Assembly (NCBI GenBank): GCA_910584375.1 | Contig: CAJUAH010000008.1 | Span: 1 to 64,000, forward strand | Source of the DNA: an uncultured Acetatifactor sp. | GTDB lineage: Bacteria; Bacillota; Clostridia; Lachnospirales; Lachnospiraceae | Direction: 5' to 3' | Length of the DNA: 64,000 nt | Part shown: piece after piece, positions 1-8,924 of the stretch | Numbering within the stretch: position 1 is the first letter of the stretch | Layout: the number at the start of each line of letters is the position of its first letter | The notes under the pieces: generated by a model | Told to the model about the DNA's origin: nothing | Seen by the model: only the letters and a program-made list of their open reading frames with translations | Databases searched by the model: none | Position numbers and translations under genes: made by a program

Positions 1-341
1 ACTTGATAGTATAGATTGTTCAACTTTTCCTGTCCACACTTATATACTAACACCAGCACCAATAAAACATTCTGGCCAAACATCTTTGCAATTGAAGTAA
101 TATTCTTTTCACTGTAGGTCTTCCGTTTCAGTTCTACCTGTAGCACAAATACGGAAGAAACCTTTACGCCCTCTTTTATGTTTACAGACACCGGAGAAAT
201 CTCATTAGTGACAACGATCTTGCCAATCTCCTCATCAAAACTGCTACGACTTTCGCCTTTTAATCTCATGGGAAATTTACTGTAAATTAACTTTTTATGT
301 ATGGGTTTTCTTATTTCCGTAGCCTTCGGTAAATCAAACAT
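1..341 (-). CDS. DUF4391-like protein, 3' end outside window
   Basis: I translated this by hand. It opens with ATG at 341, reads MFDLPKATEIRKPIHKKLIY, and stays open to the window edge (at least 113 codons). A GGGGAG ribosome site lies six bases before the ATG. The start MFxLPKxTE, followed by a lysine-rich strand and a segment reading VFVLQVELKRKTYSEKNI, resembles DUF4391. That family of unknown function is, as I recall, often encoded beside helicases and methyltransferases of restriction-like loci. It begins 26 bases after the helicase stop and on the same strand, so the two are almost certainly co-transcribed. More genes of the locus probably lie to the left. Family assignment is from recall of the N-terminal pattern; function is unknown. 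Confidence 0.6.
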   Translation of the reverse strand, partial: MFDLPKATEIRKPIHKKLIYSKFPMRLKGESRSSFDEEIGKIVVTNEISPVSVNIKEGVKVSSVFVLQVELKRKTYSEKNITSIAKMFGQNVLLVLVLVYKCGQEKLNNLYYQ

Positions 342-367
342 GATAGACTCCCCGCCAAATATCGGGC

Positions 368-3300
368 TTACTTAATAATCAGGAAACTGATCAGTTCAAA
401 ATCATCCAATCCGCCTATTGTTTCCGACAGAAAGCTCATCTGCTTTCCGCATAAAAAACGTTCTATATCGTTCTCATCTTTCCTTTGCACAATGGAGGCT
501 ATCGCATCACCCAGCAATTTGGAATACTTCTTCATATTGCGCCCGTCCTCAGTCTCCGCATTACACAGGCCGCACAGTCTCCGGTCTGCCTCTTTCTTAC
601 CCTTGCACAACAACCGAAAAGAATCCAGCATCTCCTTCGGCGAAAGATGGTCTATTACAACGGTTCCATCCTCGACCATATAAACCATATAAAATGGATG
701 CAGCCTGTTTTGACTGTTAATATTAACTTCGTTCTTAATATTGCGAAGTACATATATGACACCCGCAGGCAATTCTTCCATCGCTGCCACCACCGCATTC
801 ATGCCATGCGGCGCCTTTTCTATCTCCGGATGTCTCTTCACATATTCCAGCAGGTCCAGCCGGAACTCATTCAAACCCAAATCCATAATGGAGATTCCGG
901 AGGACATTTCCTCAATATCCACTACTTCATTTTGCAGACGTTCCAGTTGCGCTTTCCTATACTCCAAATCTCCCTTTTCTTCTGGGCTGAGAATGTTGTC
1001 GTCCCCTGTTGCCGCTATATTGACAATCTTCATACGAGTCTCAACCCTGGCCTTAAGATTGATATATTCATCCAGCGTGATGTCCGGCCAGAAATTCACC
1101 AACTGAATACAGGCATTTTTGCTCCCGATACGGTCTATTCTCCCAAAACGCTGAATGATGCGCACAGGATTCCAATGAATATCATAATTAATCAGATAAT
1201 CGCAATCCTGCAAGTTCTGTCCCTCCGATATACAATCCGTTGCTATCAGGATATCTATTTCAGCCTTTTCGTCTGACATCAGCAAATCTTTTCCCTTGGA
1301 AACAGGAGAAAAACAAGTCAGAACCGTGTTCAAATCTGTCCGCAGACCTTTTACCGTGGTTTTCCCCTCCACTGATCCTGAGACAAGCGCTGTGTCCAGT
1401 TCAAACTTACTCTTTACATATTGGCTCACATTGTCATACAGATAATCCGCAGTATCTGCAAATGCTGTAAATATAATTATTTTTCTGTTTCCCATATTTA
1501 TGGGGTGCGCCATTTTATCCTCTATCACCCCAAACAATTCCTGCAATTTGCTGTCATGAGCAGGAGTAATATCCGCAGTCATACACAGTAAAAGCTCCAG
1601 TACCTCCATATCTTTTTGGAGTTCACGTCGCCAGGACGTATAATCCATATCAGCCAAATCTATCTTTACTTTACTGCCAATGGAAAAAATATCATCATTC
1701 TGGTCATCCTCATCAAACTCCGAAATATCTGTCAGATCGTCCAGTTCCACGTTTCTGATATCTTCCCCATTCTCAAAAGCATCTATTTTCCCGATTGTTT
1801 CCGAAATCAATTCACTGATTCGTTCTAATGTCAATCGGAAAGAATATACTGAACTTTCCATTCTCTTCATCAGATTGATGGACATTAATCTGCGAATACC
1901 CAATTCACGGCCTGACTGCGTCAGTTGACCTTTGTCTCTGCCAGAGTCATATTTCTGTACATACTTCTCCATCTTGCTGAGCAGTATGTAGTTCGTCGGC
2001 GTATATATACATAGCTGCAGCAAATTCAACTGTTCAAATATCTCATTGTAATTGATTGCTTTATCCAGATCTGTCAGTCCCGGGCGTTTGGATATGGGAA
2101 TATTCCTCTTGGGGAACGTCCCTATTTCAGAAGTGTCATAGTACTTCTGAATGTGCTTTCTGGATCTGGCAATCGTCACGCTGTCGAGAACCTCAAAAAA
2201 ATCAAAATCCAACATTTTGAGCAGTCTTCCCGTAGTTCTTTCCTGCGGTGGACATTTACTCCACGTGTTAAACGCGGTCTGCGCCTGCTTGAATATGTCT
2301 TCAATGCTTTTACTGGTGTTTAACTGCCTGTCCAGTTTACTGCTTTCCCCTTCATATGCCAGGGCAATCTGATTTTTTAAATCCACAAACCTGTTGTTTA
2401 CCGGTGTTGCAGACAGCATAAGCACCTTTGTCTTCACGCCCTTACGGATTACCTGATTTAGCAGTTTCAAATACCGGTTCTCTTTATTGTCTTCTCCTGA
2501 CACCTTTCCGCCATTACGGAAGTTATGAGACTCGTCAATTACTACCAGATCATAATTCTCCCAATTCAGTCTGTCCAAATCAAGTCCGTTGGAAGAGCCG
2601 AACGTCCTGCTCAAATCCGTGTGAAACAGCACGTCATATCTCATTCGGTCCGCCGCTATGGGATTATTAGAATAATTATTTTTATAGGTATTCCAGTTGT
2701 TGGCAAGCTTTTTCGGACAGAGAACCAATACAGATTTATTGCGTTTTTCATAATATTTGATGACAGACAGCGCGGTAAAAGTTTTGCCCAGTCCCACAGA
2801 ATCTGCCAGGATACATCCGTTATATTTTTCCAGTTTATTTATAATGGCCAACGCCGCATCCTTCTGAAAATTATACAACAACTTCCATATTTTACTGTCC
2901 TTGAAACCCGTTGCCTCGTTAGGCAATACATCCTCGGAAACATCCTCTAAAAATTCGCTGAATATATTATAGAGAGTTACAAAATATATGTAATCCGGCG
3001 AATTTTCCTGATATACCGTGCTGATACTTTGGACAATTTCTTCTGTGATATCCTGCAACTTCGATTCATCATTCCACAACTGTTCAAAAAGGGACAGATA
3101 CGCCTGACTCATAGGCGCATCGCTTTTCTGAATCATATAATATGCATTGTTGCCTCGCTCGCATCCCAGATCCACCGTTGTGAATCCATTCAAAGGCATA
3201 TAGCTTTTGTCGTTCACATTCATAAAACCCATCATATTCTCGTTGGATATGTTGGATTTAAACTTTGCTTTGGTCTTGATCCATTGCGCACATTCTCTGG

Positions 3301-3601
3301 CAATTGCCTTTTGGGTCATCTCGTTTCTCAGTTTCACCTCAAATTCAGATCCAAAAAGACTTCTTTCTCTATTCCGTCTGGGTATATAGAACTCCCGTTT
3401 CTCTTTCTGCGCTTTCTCAGCAACAAAGGTAGGCGATGTAAAGATAAATTGCAATTCTTCTATGTTTTGGAGCTGCCTCTTCAGTTCCTGAAATGCATAA
3501 ATGGAAAAGCAGGCGGCAGCCACTTGCATTTTACTTCCCTTTGCTATTTCTATTTGTAAGTCATCTTTTAAAGTTTTATTGATATTATCTATCAGTTCCA
3601 T
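368..3601 (-). CDS. SNF2/DEAH-family helicase with PLD-like N-terminus
   Basis: This is a 1077-residue superfamily 2 helicase/ATPase. Visible motifs in order are Walker A DSVGLGKT near residue 267, DESH (motif II) near 354, LSATPVNN (motif III) near 396, and ISEGQNLQ plus RIIQRFGRIDRIGS (motifs V and VI) near 790-825. The first 60 residues (KMQVAAACFSIYAF and FIFTSPTFV) look like the phospholipase-D-like fold found in front of many such helicases, but I see no HxK catalytic motif. The start has an AGAGGAAAAGGG ribosome site. It is followed directly by a DUF4391-like gene. The block is AT-richer than the genes to the right, which suggests acquisition. Such helicase/DUF4391 neighbourhoods usually belong to anti-phage or restriction-type loci, so a defence role is inferred, not shown. 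Confidence 0.85.
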   Translation of the reverse strand: MELIDNINKTLKDDLQIEIAKGSKMQVAAACFSIYAFQELKRQLQNIEELQFIFTSPTFVAEKAQKEKREFYIPRRNRERSLFGSEFEVKLRNEMTQKAIARECAQWIKTKAKFKSNISNENMMGFMNVNDKSYMPLNGFTTVDLGCERGNNAYYMIQKSDAPMSQAYLSLFEQLWNDESKLQDITEEIVQSISTVYQENSPDYIYFVTLYNIFSEFLEDVSEDVLPNEATGFKDSKIWKLLYNFQKDAALAIINKLEKYNGCILADSVGLGKTFTALSVIKYYEKRNKSVLVLCPKKLANNWNTYKNNYSNNPIAADRMRYDVLFHTDLSRTFGSSNGLDLDRLNWENYDLVVIDESHNFRNGGKVSGEDNKENRYLKLLNQVIRKGVKTKVLMLSATPVNNRFVDLKNQIALAYEGESSKLDRQLNTSKSIEDIFKQAQTAFNTWSKCPPQERTTGRLLKMLDFDFFEVLDSVTIARSRKHIQKYYDTSEIGTFPKRNIPISKRPGLTDLDKAINYNEIFEQLNLLQLCIYTPTNYILLSKMEKYVQKYDSGRDKGQLTQSGRELGIRRLMSINLMKRMESSVYSFRLTLERISELISETIGKIDAFENGEDIRNVELDDLTDISEFDEDDQNDDIFSIGSKVKIDLADMDYTSWRRELQKDMEVLELLLCMTADITPAHDSKLQELFGVIEDKMAHPINMGNRKIIIFTAFADTADYLYDNVSQYVKSKFELDTALVSGSVEGKTTVKGLRTDLNTVLTCFSPVSKGKDLLMSDEKAEIDILIATDCISEGQNLQDCDYLINYDIHWNPVRIIQRFGRIDRIGSKNACIQLVNFWPDITLDEYINLKARVETRMKIVNIAATGDDNILSPEEKGDLEYRKAQLERLQNEVVDIEEMSSGISIMDLGLNEFRLDLLEYVKRHPEIEKAPHGMNAVVAAMEELPAGVIYVLRNIKNEVNINSQNRLHPFYMVYMVEDGTVVIDHLSPKEMLDSFRLLCKGKKEADRRLCGLCNAETEDGRNMKKYSKLLGDAIASIVQRKDENDIERFLCGKQMSFLSETIGGLDDFELISFLIIK

Positions 3602-3951
3602 AACCCTTTTCCTCTATCTGTGCTACAAATTATTAAGCTGTTTTCTTTCCCTCTGCTCCGCTCTTTTTCTGTTGTTAAATATCTGCGGTTAATATAGCTA
3701 ATTGGAAATGTTCTGTCGATTCTGTAACCATGTTTCCATTATATACCTTTATTTGAATAAATTCCACTACTTTCTTTCTCAAATTACCTCCACTCAAAAC
3801 ACCCTCAAAGCCCTCCTGTCACCGCGTCCCACCGCTTTATCCCCCCATAACCGCCATTCGTCCAATCTCCTTGTCCTACGTGTCCCCTGGTTCTATTGTG
3901 TATATAAGGCCACAGGCCTAAATCTATTAAACGTACAGGAGGTCACAGATT
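3602..3951. other. intergenic, divergent promoters region
   Basis: This is 350 bases between the helicase (leftward) and the hypothetical gene at 3952 (rightward). It is AT-rich on the helicase side and C-rich around 3810-3900. Open frames here overlap the following gene and lack a ribosome site. A TATATA at 3901-3906 could be a -10 box for the rightward gene, but no well-spaced -35 was found. I see no RNA gene. Confidence 0.5.
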
Positions 3952-4878
3952 ATGAAAATCATTCATATCGGACAACAGTCAAAACAGGCAGACTATGCGA
4001 ACACGGGAGAAATCCTTCTGGAAATTGCGGAGACATTGGCCCGCAAGGATGGGACGCCCCAGATATTGCAGATCTACACTTACCCGGAGGAGGCCTTTAT
4101 GAAAAGAGGCACGCAGTTTTTCTCACAGGGAGAGGTGGACAGCCTATGCAGGGATCTGCAGTCGCTGATGCGGGAATATTCCAGCACTGTTCTCTGTCTG
4201 GGAATATTGCGGTCGGAAACCATCGCTGGAAAATTATTTCTGATCAATTCCGTTTTAGTATTTTATCGGCAGGAGTATACAGTGTTTGACAAACAGGTGA
4301 TCAGCGACGTAGATACCATACGGAAACACTGCGCCTCTCGCCAGAGCGGGACGCAGAATTTTATAGGGGACTATATCAACAGGGAAACCGGCAGCAATAA
4401 TTTCTCCCACGCCTACTTTGCCCCCCAGTTTCCCGCCGGAGCGCCGAGAACCCCTGCAAGTCCCCATACCTTCTTGGAAAAGCACGAAAAAAAATCTGAC
4501 CTCACTGTCCCGGATCAGATGCTTACCAGCGAATTGATGCACAGGACAACCGGCATGACAGCGGATTGGACATGGAAAAACTATATGCTGATATCCACAC
4601 AGAATAAGACTGTCGCCCTGTGGGTCGGTATCTGCATGGAGATTTCTTCCGAAAATTTCCTGCAACGGTATCAATATTGGCGTCCCCAGATTCATTTTGA
4701 TACGGAGGTGGCTGTTATTCTAAGCAATGACCTATCCTTGATTCATAACATAGATGTCCTTCCGCCCATCCCTCTTTTCTATAACGATAAACACAACCGC
4801 TCGGTCTACACAGGCAGGATCGATACGGCCAATGGTTCGGGATTGCAGGCTTTTAAAGACGGAATCGTCGAAGTATAA
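3952..4878 (+). CDS. hypothetical protein
   Basis: A 308-residue protein with a strong AGGAGG eight to nine bases before the ATG. I do not recognise the family. There is no signal peptide or membrane segment. The N-terminal part (MKIIHIGQQ, ILLEIAETLARKDGTP) alternates hydrophobic and charged residues as in an alpha/beta domain, and the middle (residues 140-180) is low in structure-forming residues. It stands alone between the helicase and a convergent gene at 5016, with a hairpin after the stop. It could be a small accessory gene at the edge of the defence island or an unrelated gene. Confidence 0.7.
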   Translation: MKIIHIGQQSKQADYANTGEILLEIAETLARKDGTPQILQIYTYPEEAFMKRGTQFFSQGEVDSLCRDLQSLMREYSSTVLCLGILRSETIAGKLFLINSVLVFYRQEYTVFDKQVISDVDTIRKHCASRQSGTQNFIGDYINRETGSNNFSHAYFAPQFPAGAPRTPASPHTFLEKHEKKSDLTVPDQMLTSELMHRTTGMTADWTWKNYMLISTQNKTVALWVGICMEISSENFLQRYQYWRPQIHFDTEVAVILSNDLSLIHNIDVLPPIPLFYNDKHNRSVYTGRIDTANGSGLQAFKDGIVEV

Positions 4879-4943
4879 AAGACATCTGTAGATAACTGGA
4901 TCGTCCACGGCTAAAAAAGCAGACTACATGCGCCAAATATAAC

Positions 4944-4971
4944 GGAGCCGCCTGCCCTTGCAAGCGGCTCC
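4944..4971. terminator. hairpin between convergent genes
   Basis: GGAGCCGC and GCGGCTCC form a perfect 8-bp stem with a 12-base loop, between the stop of the gene at 3952 and the convergent gene ending at 5016. There is no strong T-run on either side, so this is a weak intrinsic terminator at best. Confidence 0.5.
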
Positions 4972-5015
4972 ATACTCCTATACTCCTGTCTCAGTATAAA
5001 CTTATTTCTCACTCA

Positions 5016-5846
5016 TTAATCTTCGACCCGCTCGCCGTTTACTGCCCTGTCCATCAGGTCAAAATCTTCTTCATAATACTCATACAGGTCTTCTATGGTG
5101 TAGAGCTCCTCATACACGCCGTCCGGCGCGGATTTAAATACTCCCGCCTCGAGATCGGCCGTCTCCCAGAAGACCTCGGTTTCCCTGTCTATTTCGCCGT
5201 TCTCGCTGTCCTCGGCGCAGTAAACCCGGATCCTGCCAGGAGACAGCAGCGATTTCTTTGCTGCCTCCCAGACCACTTCCGTCACATTTCCCGCAAGAAC
5301 AGGCACCAGATAATCCTTATAGGTTCTGGCCACCACGACGATGCCGCCCTCCTCCTCCGTCACCGACAGATCGGAGGCATCCTTATAAAACAACATCTGG
5401 CTGTTTTGAACAATCTCCTCTTTTATGGCCGCCAGGGTCTGCTCATTATCCAAAAGACCCAGCTTGTCCGCATAGTGTTCATAGAGCTGCCGGACCGTGC
5501 AGTCGTCAATGGTAATTTTATCCGGATTGGAAATAAATTCTCCCTTGATCCCATCTTTTGTATACCATCGCTCACAACTCGAAACATCCTCACTCCCATC
5601 AGACTTTACGCCTACATATTTGATAAGCAGCGTACCTGCAAAGTAGAAATTCTCCCCTATATTTTCCAGGAGAAAATCGTTGATATTTGACGCCACATCG
5701 GGAATATATTCCGGTTTCCCCACTTTGATATCCAACCCCACATGGTCATCAAAAGGATAAAGGGCAACGGAGGAGGAAAGGTCAAACAGCTTATCCGTTA
5801 TCTCCCGCGGCAACTGTGTTGACAGTTTCTCAGACAATAACTGCAC
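5016..5846 (-). CDS. hypothetical protein, in-frame continuation of the lipoprotein gene
   Basis: A 276-codon frame from a GTG at 5846. It lies in exactly the same reading frame as the lipoprotein gene at 5871-6932, separated by one TAG and eight sense codons (NGEDLDAL). The only ribosome-like sequence, GGAGAGG, is 14 bases before the GTG, which is too far. The ATG at ideal distance from it is out of frame and stops after about 18 codons. The protein has no signal peptide, is acidic, and I do not recognise its family. It is either the distal half of one exported protein interrupted by an amber codon, or a separately translated partner. The context favours an originally single gene. Confidence 0.55.
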   Translation of the reverse strand: MQLLSEKLSTQLPREITDKLFDLSSSVALYPFDDHVGLDIKVGKPEYIPDVASNINDFLLENIGENFYFAGTLLIKYVGVKSDGSEDVSSCERWYTKDGIKGEFISNPDKITIDDCTVRQLYEHYADKLGLLDNEQTLAAIKEEIVQNSQMLFYKDASDLSVTEEEGGIVVVARTYKDYLVPVLAGNVTEVVWEAAKKSLLSPGRIRVYCAEDSENGEIDRETEVFWETADLEAGVFKSAPDGVYEELYTIEDLYEYYEEDFDLMDRAVNGERVED

Positions 5847-5870
5847 CAGCGCATCCAGATCCTCTCCGTT

Positions 5871-6932
5871 CTACATCTCTTCTTCCTCCGAAACGGTATC
5901 CGCCCCGCCCACGGGAGGGATCACCGAGGCGTCCTCATCGCCCATCCGGAAAAAGATCGTATCCTCGTCCGCCACATCGTAGATATAGTCCCCGGCTTTT
6001 CCCTCCAGTGCCGCATTTCTGAAACATACCACCATCCCGTCATATCCGGCGGGCACTACCACAAACGCATCCCCCTCCCAGGTCAGAATGCCATCCTCCC
6101 ATTCGCCGAAACCGGAACCGCTGAACATACTTTTACATTCCGTATACTCTTTTCCTTTGTACCATATCGTATATAATTTCTTGTTGTTTTCCCTGTCATA
6201 GACCTCGTCCCATGCCTCTGTGTCATAATAGTTCTCGTTGCTGTAATATACTCCCATCCCATAGTCCCTTGCATTGTCATCGGAAAACTCTATCTTGATA
6301 TGCACCGCGCGCCACTCATAGCCCTCCGTGATGCTGTCCGCAAAAATCCGATAGTCGGAGAATGTCAGTTTCCCCACTGTAGTCAGGGACTCATCCGCGC
6401 TGCAGCAGGTGACATAGTCATAGGTCTCCCCCACCCGGGCGTTGACAGTAAGGCCGTGGGCCTCAAAAGAGGGCTGCAGCGGCTCCCCCTGGAACTCTCC
6501 GCATAACGCGCATCTCCGGGGAGTAAAATAGTCGGCCTCCCGCCAATCATGGTCTGCCAGCTCCCCCTGCATCTCTCCGCAGACGGCGCAGAGCTGCGGC
6601 GTCAGGCAATCCGCAGCCATCCATATATGTCCCAGAGCCTCCCCTTGCGTCTCCCCGCAGACACTGCAGGTTGGGGGATGGGTACAGTCTTCCTGCCAGT
6701 CATGCCCCAGGGCCTCCCCCTGTGTCTCTCCGCAGACGCTGCAATTCCGGGGATGGGTGCAATCCGCCTGCTGCCAGTTATGTCCCAATGCCTGCCCTTC
6801 CGTCTCTCCGCAGACAGCGCAGGTCTGCGGCTTTGTACAGTTCGCCTCCTGCCATTCGTGTTTCATATGGCATCCGGTCAGCGCCGCGCCGAAAACCAAT
6901 GCCATTCCCAGCAAAAATATCTTCTTTTTCAT
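5871..6932 (-). CDS. repeat lipoprotein with CxxCG modules
   Basis: A 353-residue exported protein. The N-terminus has a lysine-rich start, a hydrophobic core and the lipobox LTGC, so the mature protein is probably lipid-anchored outside the membrane. Residues 25-150 hold five copies of a module of about 24 residues of the form HxWxxAxCxxPxxCxxCGxxxG, with paired cysteines like a zinc-ribbon knuckle. The rest (from about residue 155) is a folded extracellular region I do not recognise. GGGAGG precedes the ATG and a promoter lies upstream. The frame ends at a TAG and continues open for 8 + 277 codons in the same frame. Modules of this kind occur in surface proteins of gut Firmicutes; their function is unknown. 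Confidence 0.75.
   Translation of the reverse strand: MKKKIFLLGMALVFGAALTGCHMKHEWQEANCTKPQTCAVCGETEGQALGHNWQQADCTHPRNCSVCGETQGEALGHDWQEDCTHPPTCSVCGETQGEALGHIWMAADCLTPQLCAVCGEMQGELADHDWREADYFTPRRCALCGEFQGEPLQPSFEAHGLTVNARVGETYDYVTCCSADESLTTVGKLTFSDYRIFADSITEGYEWRAVHIKIEFSDDNARDYGMGVYYSNENYYDTEAWDEVYDRENNKKLYTIWYKGKEYTECKSMFSGSGFGEWEDGILTWEGDAFVVVPAGYDGMVVCFRNAALEGKAGDYIYDVADEDTIFFRMGDEDASVIPPVGGADTVSEEEEM
6480..6890 (-). repeat. tandem module-coding repeats in lipoprotein
   Basis: About five imperfect copies of a unit of roughly 66-72 bases, each containing a stretch like CTCCGCAGAC and a TGCCAGT-like block. They encode the CxxCG modules of the lipoprotein. The copies at about 6640-6720 and 6700-6790 are closest to each other. 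Confidence 0.75.
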
Positions 6933-6970
6933 TGACTCCCTCCCTAAGGGCTATCTATTTTTCTTTTATT

Positions 6971-6999
6971 TTATCAGAAAAATACCTGTTTTTCGGCAA
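6971..6999 (-). promoter_or_regulatory. sigma-A-type promoter for the lipoprotein gene
   Basis: On the minus strand TTGCCG, a 17-base spacer and TGATAA lie about 40 bases before the lipoprotein start codon. The -35 is good and the -10 moderate. Confidence 0.5.
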
Positions 7000-7193
7000 T
7001 GGGCGCAAGCGGCAGGAAATCCGGCGTGAGCGGTCGGCAGAGCCGGTATATCCAAAGATAAAACAATGGACAAACTCTCCACAGAAATATATAATTTAGA
7101 TATATCGCCGCTAATCTGCGTAGAATTCACCATCGGGATGCGGCGGGCATATCAAATGCAAAAAATGTGAAAATGTCGGGGAGGCCCCATATT

Positions 7194-8099
7194 ATGTATC
7201 AGGAATTATACGAACTTTACAAGAAGAACTTACCCTTCGTAGTGCGGGACCGGGAAACCGTTCTGCGCATTGTACAAAATGAAGGAAACACTGTCATTGA
7301 ACACAGGGACGAACAAAATAAACTGGCTGGCGTGTCCGTTGTGAACCAAAACACCATACTCCTGTTATGCGTTGACGCTGTATACCAGGGACAGGGGATT
7401 GGATCAAAGCTCCTGGAACAATCCGAAGAAACCGTTCGGCGGGGTGGATATGACAAAATCGTCATCGGAAACGGTTTCGACTACATCATGCCGGGCGTCC
7501 CCACGTCAAAACGCTATTTTCCGGCCGAAAATGAAGAACTGTATCCCGGACTGGATGAGACGGCCAGCGACTTTTTCACAAAAAGAGGCTATACCCACAC
7601 ATGGAACTGTAACTGCTTTGATATGCGGTTCCCTCTGGCGCGTTTTGACAAAAATGACCTACACGTCGGAGATACTGTAGAGGGCGTCACATACCGCTGG
7701 GCCGTCCCCACAGATCTGCCGGGGATCTGCGCCTGTACGGACGACGCTTTCTCGGACTTCACCGGATTTTATCAGGATGAACACCTGTATGCCGAGAATG
7801 GCAGCGCCAAAGTCCTGATTGCTCTCTTTGACGGAGAGATTGTGGGAACTCTGATTGTGGAGCCGAACAGCAGCAACCAGTTGGGCAGCATCGGCTGCAC
7901 GACTGTCAAATCGGCATATCGGGGAAAACACATAGCCGTCAATCTGGTTACTATCGGCACCGGACACCTGCGGGATATGGGGATGAAGGACGCCTATCTG
8001 AGCTATACCTACTCGGGCCTGGATCACCTGTACGGTTACGCCGGGTACAGAATCTGCGTCTACTTCATGATGGCAGAGAAAACACTGCGCCGGAAATAA
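7194..8099 (+). CDS. protein with two GNAT acetyltransferase domains
   Basis: A 301-residue protein with tandem GNAT folds. The first (residues 1-150) carries the acetyl-CoA loop VYQGQGIGSKLL. The second (about 160-300) carries YRGKHIAVNL plus a typical terminal SGLDHLYGYAGYR. GNAT enzymes move an acetyl group from acetyl-CoA to an amine; the substrate is unknown. I place the start at ATG 7194 because GGGGAGG sits nine bases before it; an upstream in-frame GTG at 7167 precedes that ribosome site. It is followed 22 bases later by the gene at 8122, probably one operon. Confidence 0.85.
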   Translation: MYQELYELYKKNLPFVVRDRETVLRIVQNEGNTVIEHRDEQNKLAGVSVVNQNTILLLCVDAVYQGQGIGSKLLEQSEETVRRGGYDKIVIGNGFDYIMPGVPTSKRYFPAENEELYPGLDETASDFFTKRGYTHTWNCNCFDMRFPLARFDKNDLHVGDTVEGVTYRWAVPTDLPGICACTDDAFSDFTGFYQDEHLYAENGSAKVLIALFDGEIVGTLIVEPNSSNQLGSIGCTTVKSAYRGKHIAVNLVTIGTGHLRDMGMKDAYLSYTYSGLDHLYGYAGYRICVYFMMAEKTLRRK

Positions 8100-8121
8100 A
8101 TATTTACAGGAGGAGAAACAT

Positions 8122-8874
8122 ATGGGCAAAGATTCGCTATATGAGGCAATGAAAACAGCCGCAAAAAAGAGAAAGATCAAATCGTCTCCACAGCATGACC
8201 TTTATAAAAGGGTCGATCCATATTTTTTACATACATTCTATACCTTTGATACCCGCCATCCCCTGGACAAAGTAACGGGAAAGATCGGCATCATTCTGGA
8301 CATTGCAGTAAAATATTGTCGGTTTGACGAGCTCAGATGGGGAATCATCTCACCCGGCAGCGATTTGAAATTCACGGACAAAGTGAGGGCAAACAGCCTG
8401 GCCATGTGCTATGCCAGTCTTATCAGAAGACCGATCCTCTTTGACTGCGATGACTCTGAGAATGGCCTGGATCGGCTGTGCGGCGATATTCTTGACTGGA
8501 TAGAACAATTTTATCAGGATTTTTTTGCATCTCTTAAAAAGGAGCACGGATCTCTGGAGGAATACTATCTGGCCCACAGGGAGGACTATCCTCTGCTGGC
8601 CGGGCTGGTACATATCGAGCGTGGACAGTACCGGGAGGCCGGGGAGTGTTTTCGGTTGCCCAACATGCACGGCAGGCACAACTGCACTTCCATTAAGCCC
8701 GTGACCGAAGAGCAGCTTGCCCGCGTTAAAGCCTCCTGCGAACGGTCATATCTCCGAAACGACTGTGAGAGACTTCTCGACTATACGATAGCCATGCAGC
8801 ACGGTGTAGAGTGGACTGAAGAAACTGCCCGGTACGGATTGCTGCCCGAAGAAAGGCAGGGAGCGCTCTCGTGA
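8122..8874 (+). CDS. hypothetical protein
   Basis: A 250-residue soluble protein with an ideal AGGAGG ribosome site, 22 bases after the GNAT gene. I do not recognise the family. It starts with a basic stretch (KTAAKKRKIKSS) and is then mixed alpha-helical, with several aromatic and acidic residues. No signal peptide, membrane segment or known catalytic motif is visible. A 12-bp terminator hairpin begins inside its last codons, so it ends the transcript. A partner role for the acetyltransferase is possible from co-transcription only. Confidence 0.75.
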   Translation: MGKDSLYEAMKTAAKKRKIKSSPQHDLYKRVDPYFLHTFYTFDTRHPLDKVTGKIGIILDIAVKYCRFDELRWGIISPGSDLKFTDKVRANSLAMCYASLIRRPILFDCDDSENGLDRLCGDILDWIEQFYQDFFASLKKEHGSLEEYYLAHREDYPLLAGLVHIERGQYREAGECFRLPNMHGRHNCTSIKPVTEEQLARVKASCERSYLRNDCERLLDYTIAMQHGVEWTEETARYGLLPEERQGALS

Positions 8875-8898
8875 TCCCTGCCTTTCATGGACAGTCTT
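8851..8898 (+). terminator. intrinsic terminator overlapping the stop codon
   Basis: GAAAGGCAGGGA (8851-8862) pairs perfectly with TCCCTGCCTTTC (8875-8886), followed by a short T-rich stretch (TCTTTTT). The first arm codes for the C-terminus of the gene at 8122. Confidence 0.75.
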
Positions 8899-8924
8899 TT
8901 TGCATATCCGGCCCGGATTTCTCC

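Noticed and set aside
418..3692. Several plus-strand open frames opposite the helicase
   Set aside because: They lie entirely antisense to a gene with clear helicase motifs and have no ribosome sites.
3702..4289. 195-codon plus-strand frame before the hypothetical gene
   Set aside because: It overlaps the gene at 3952 in another phase; only the latter has a strong AGGAGG.
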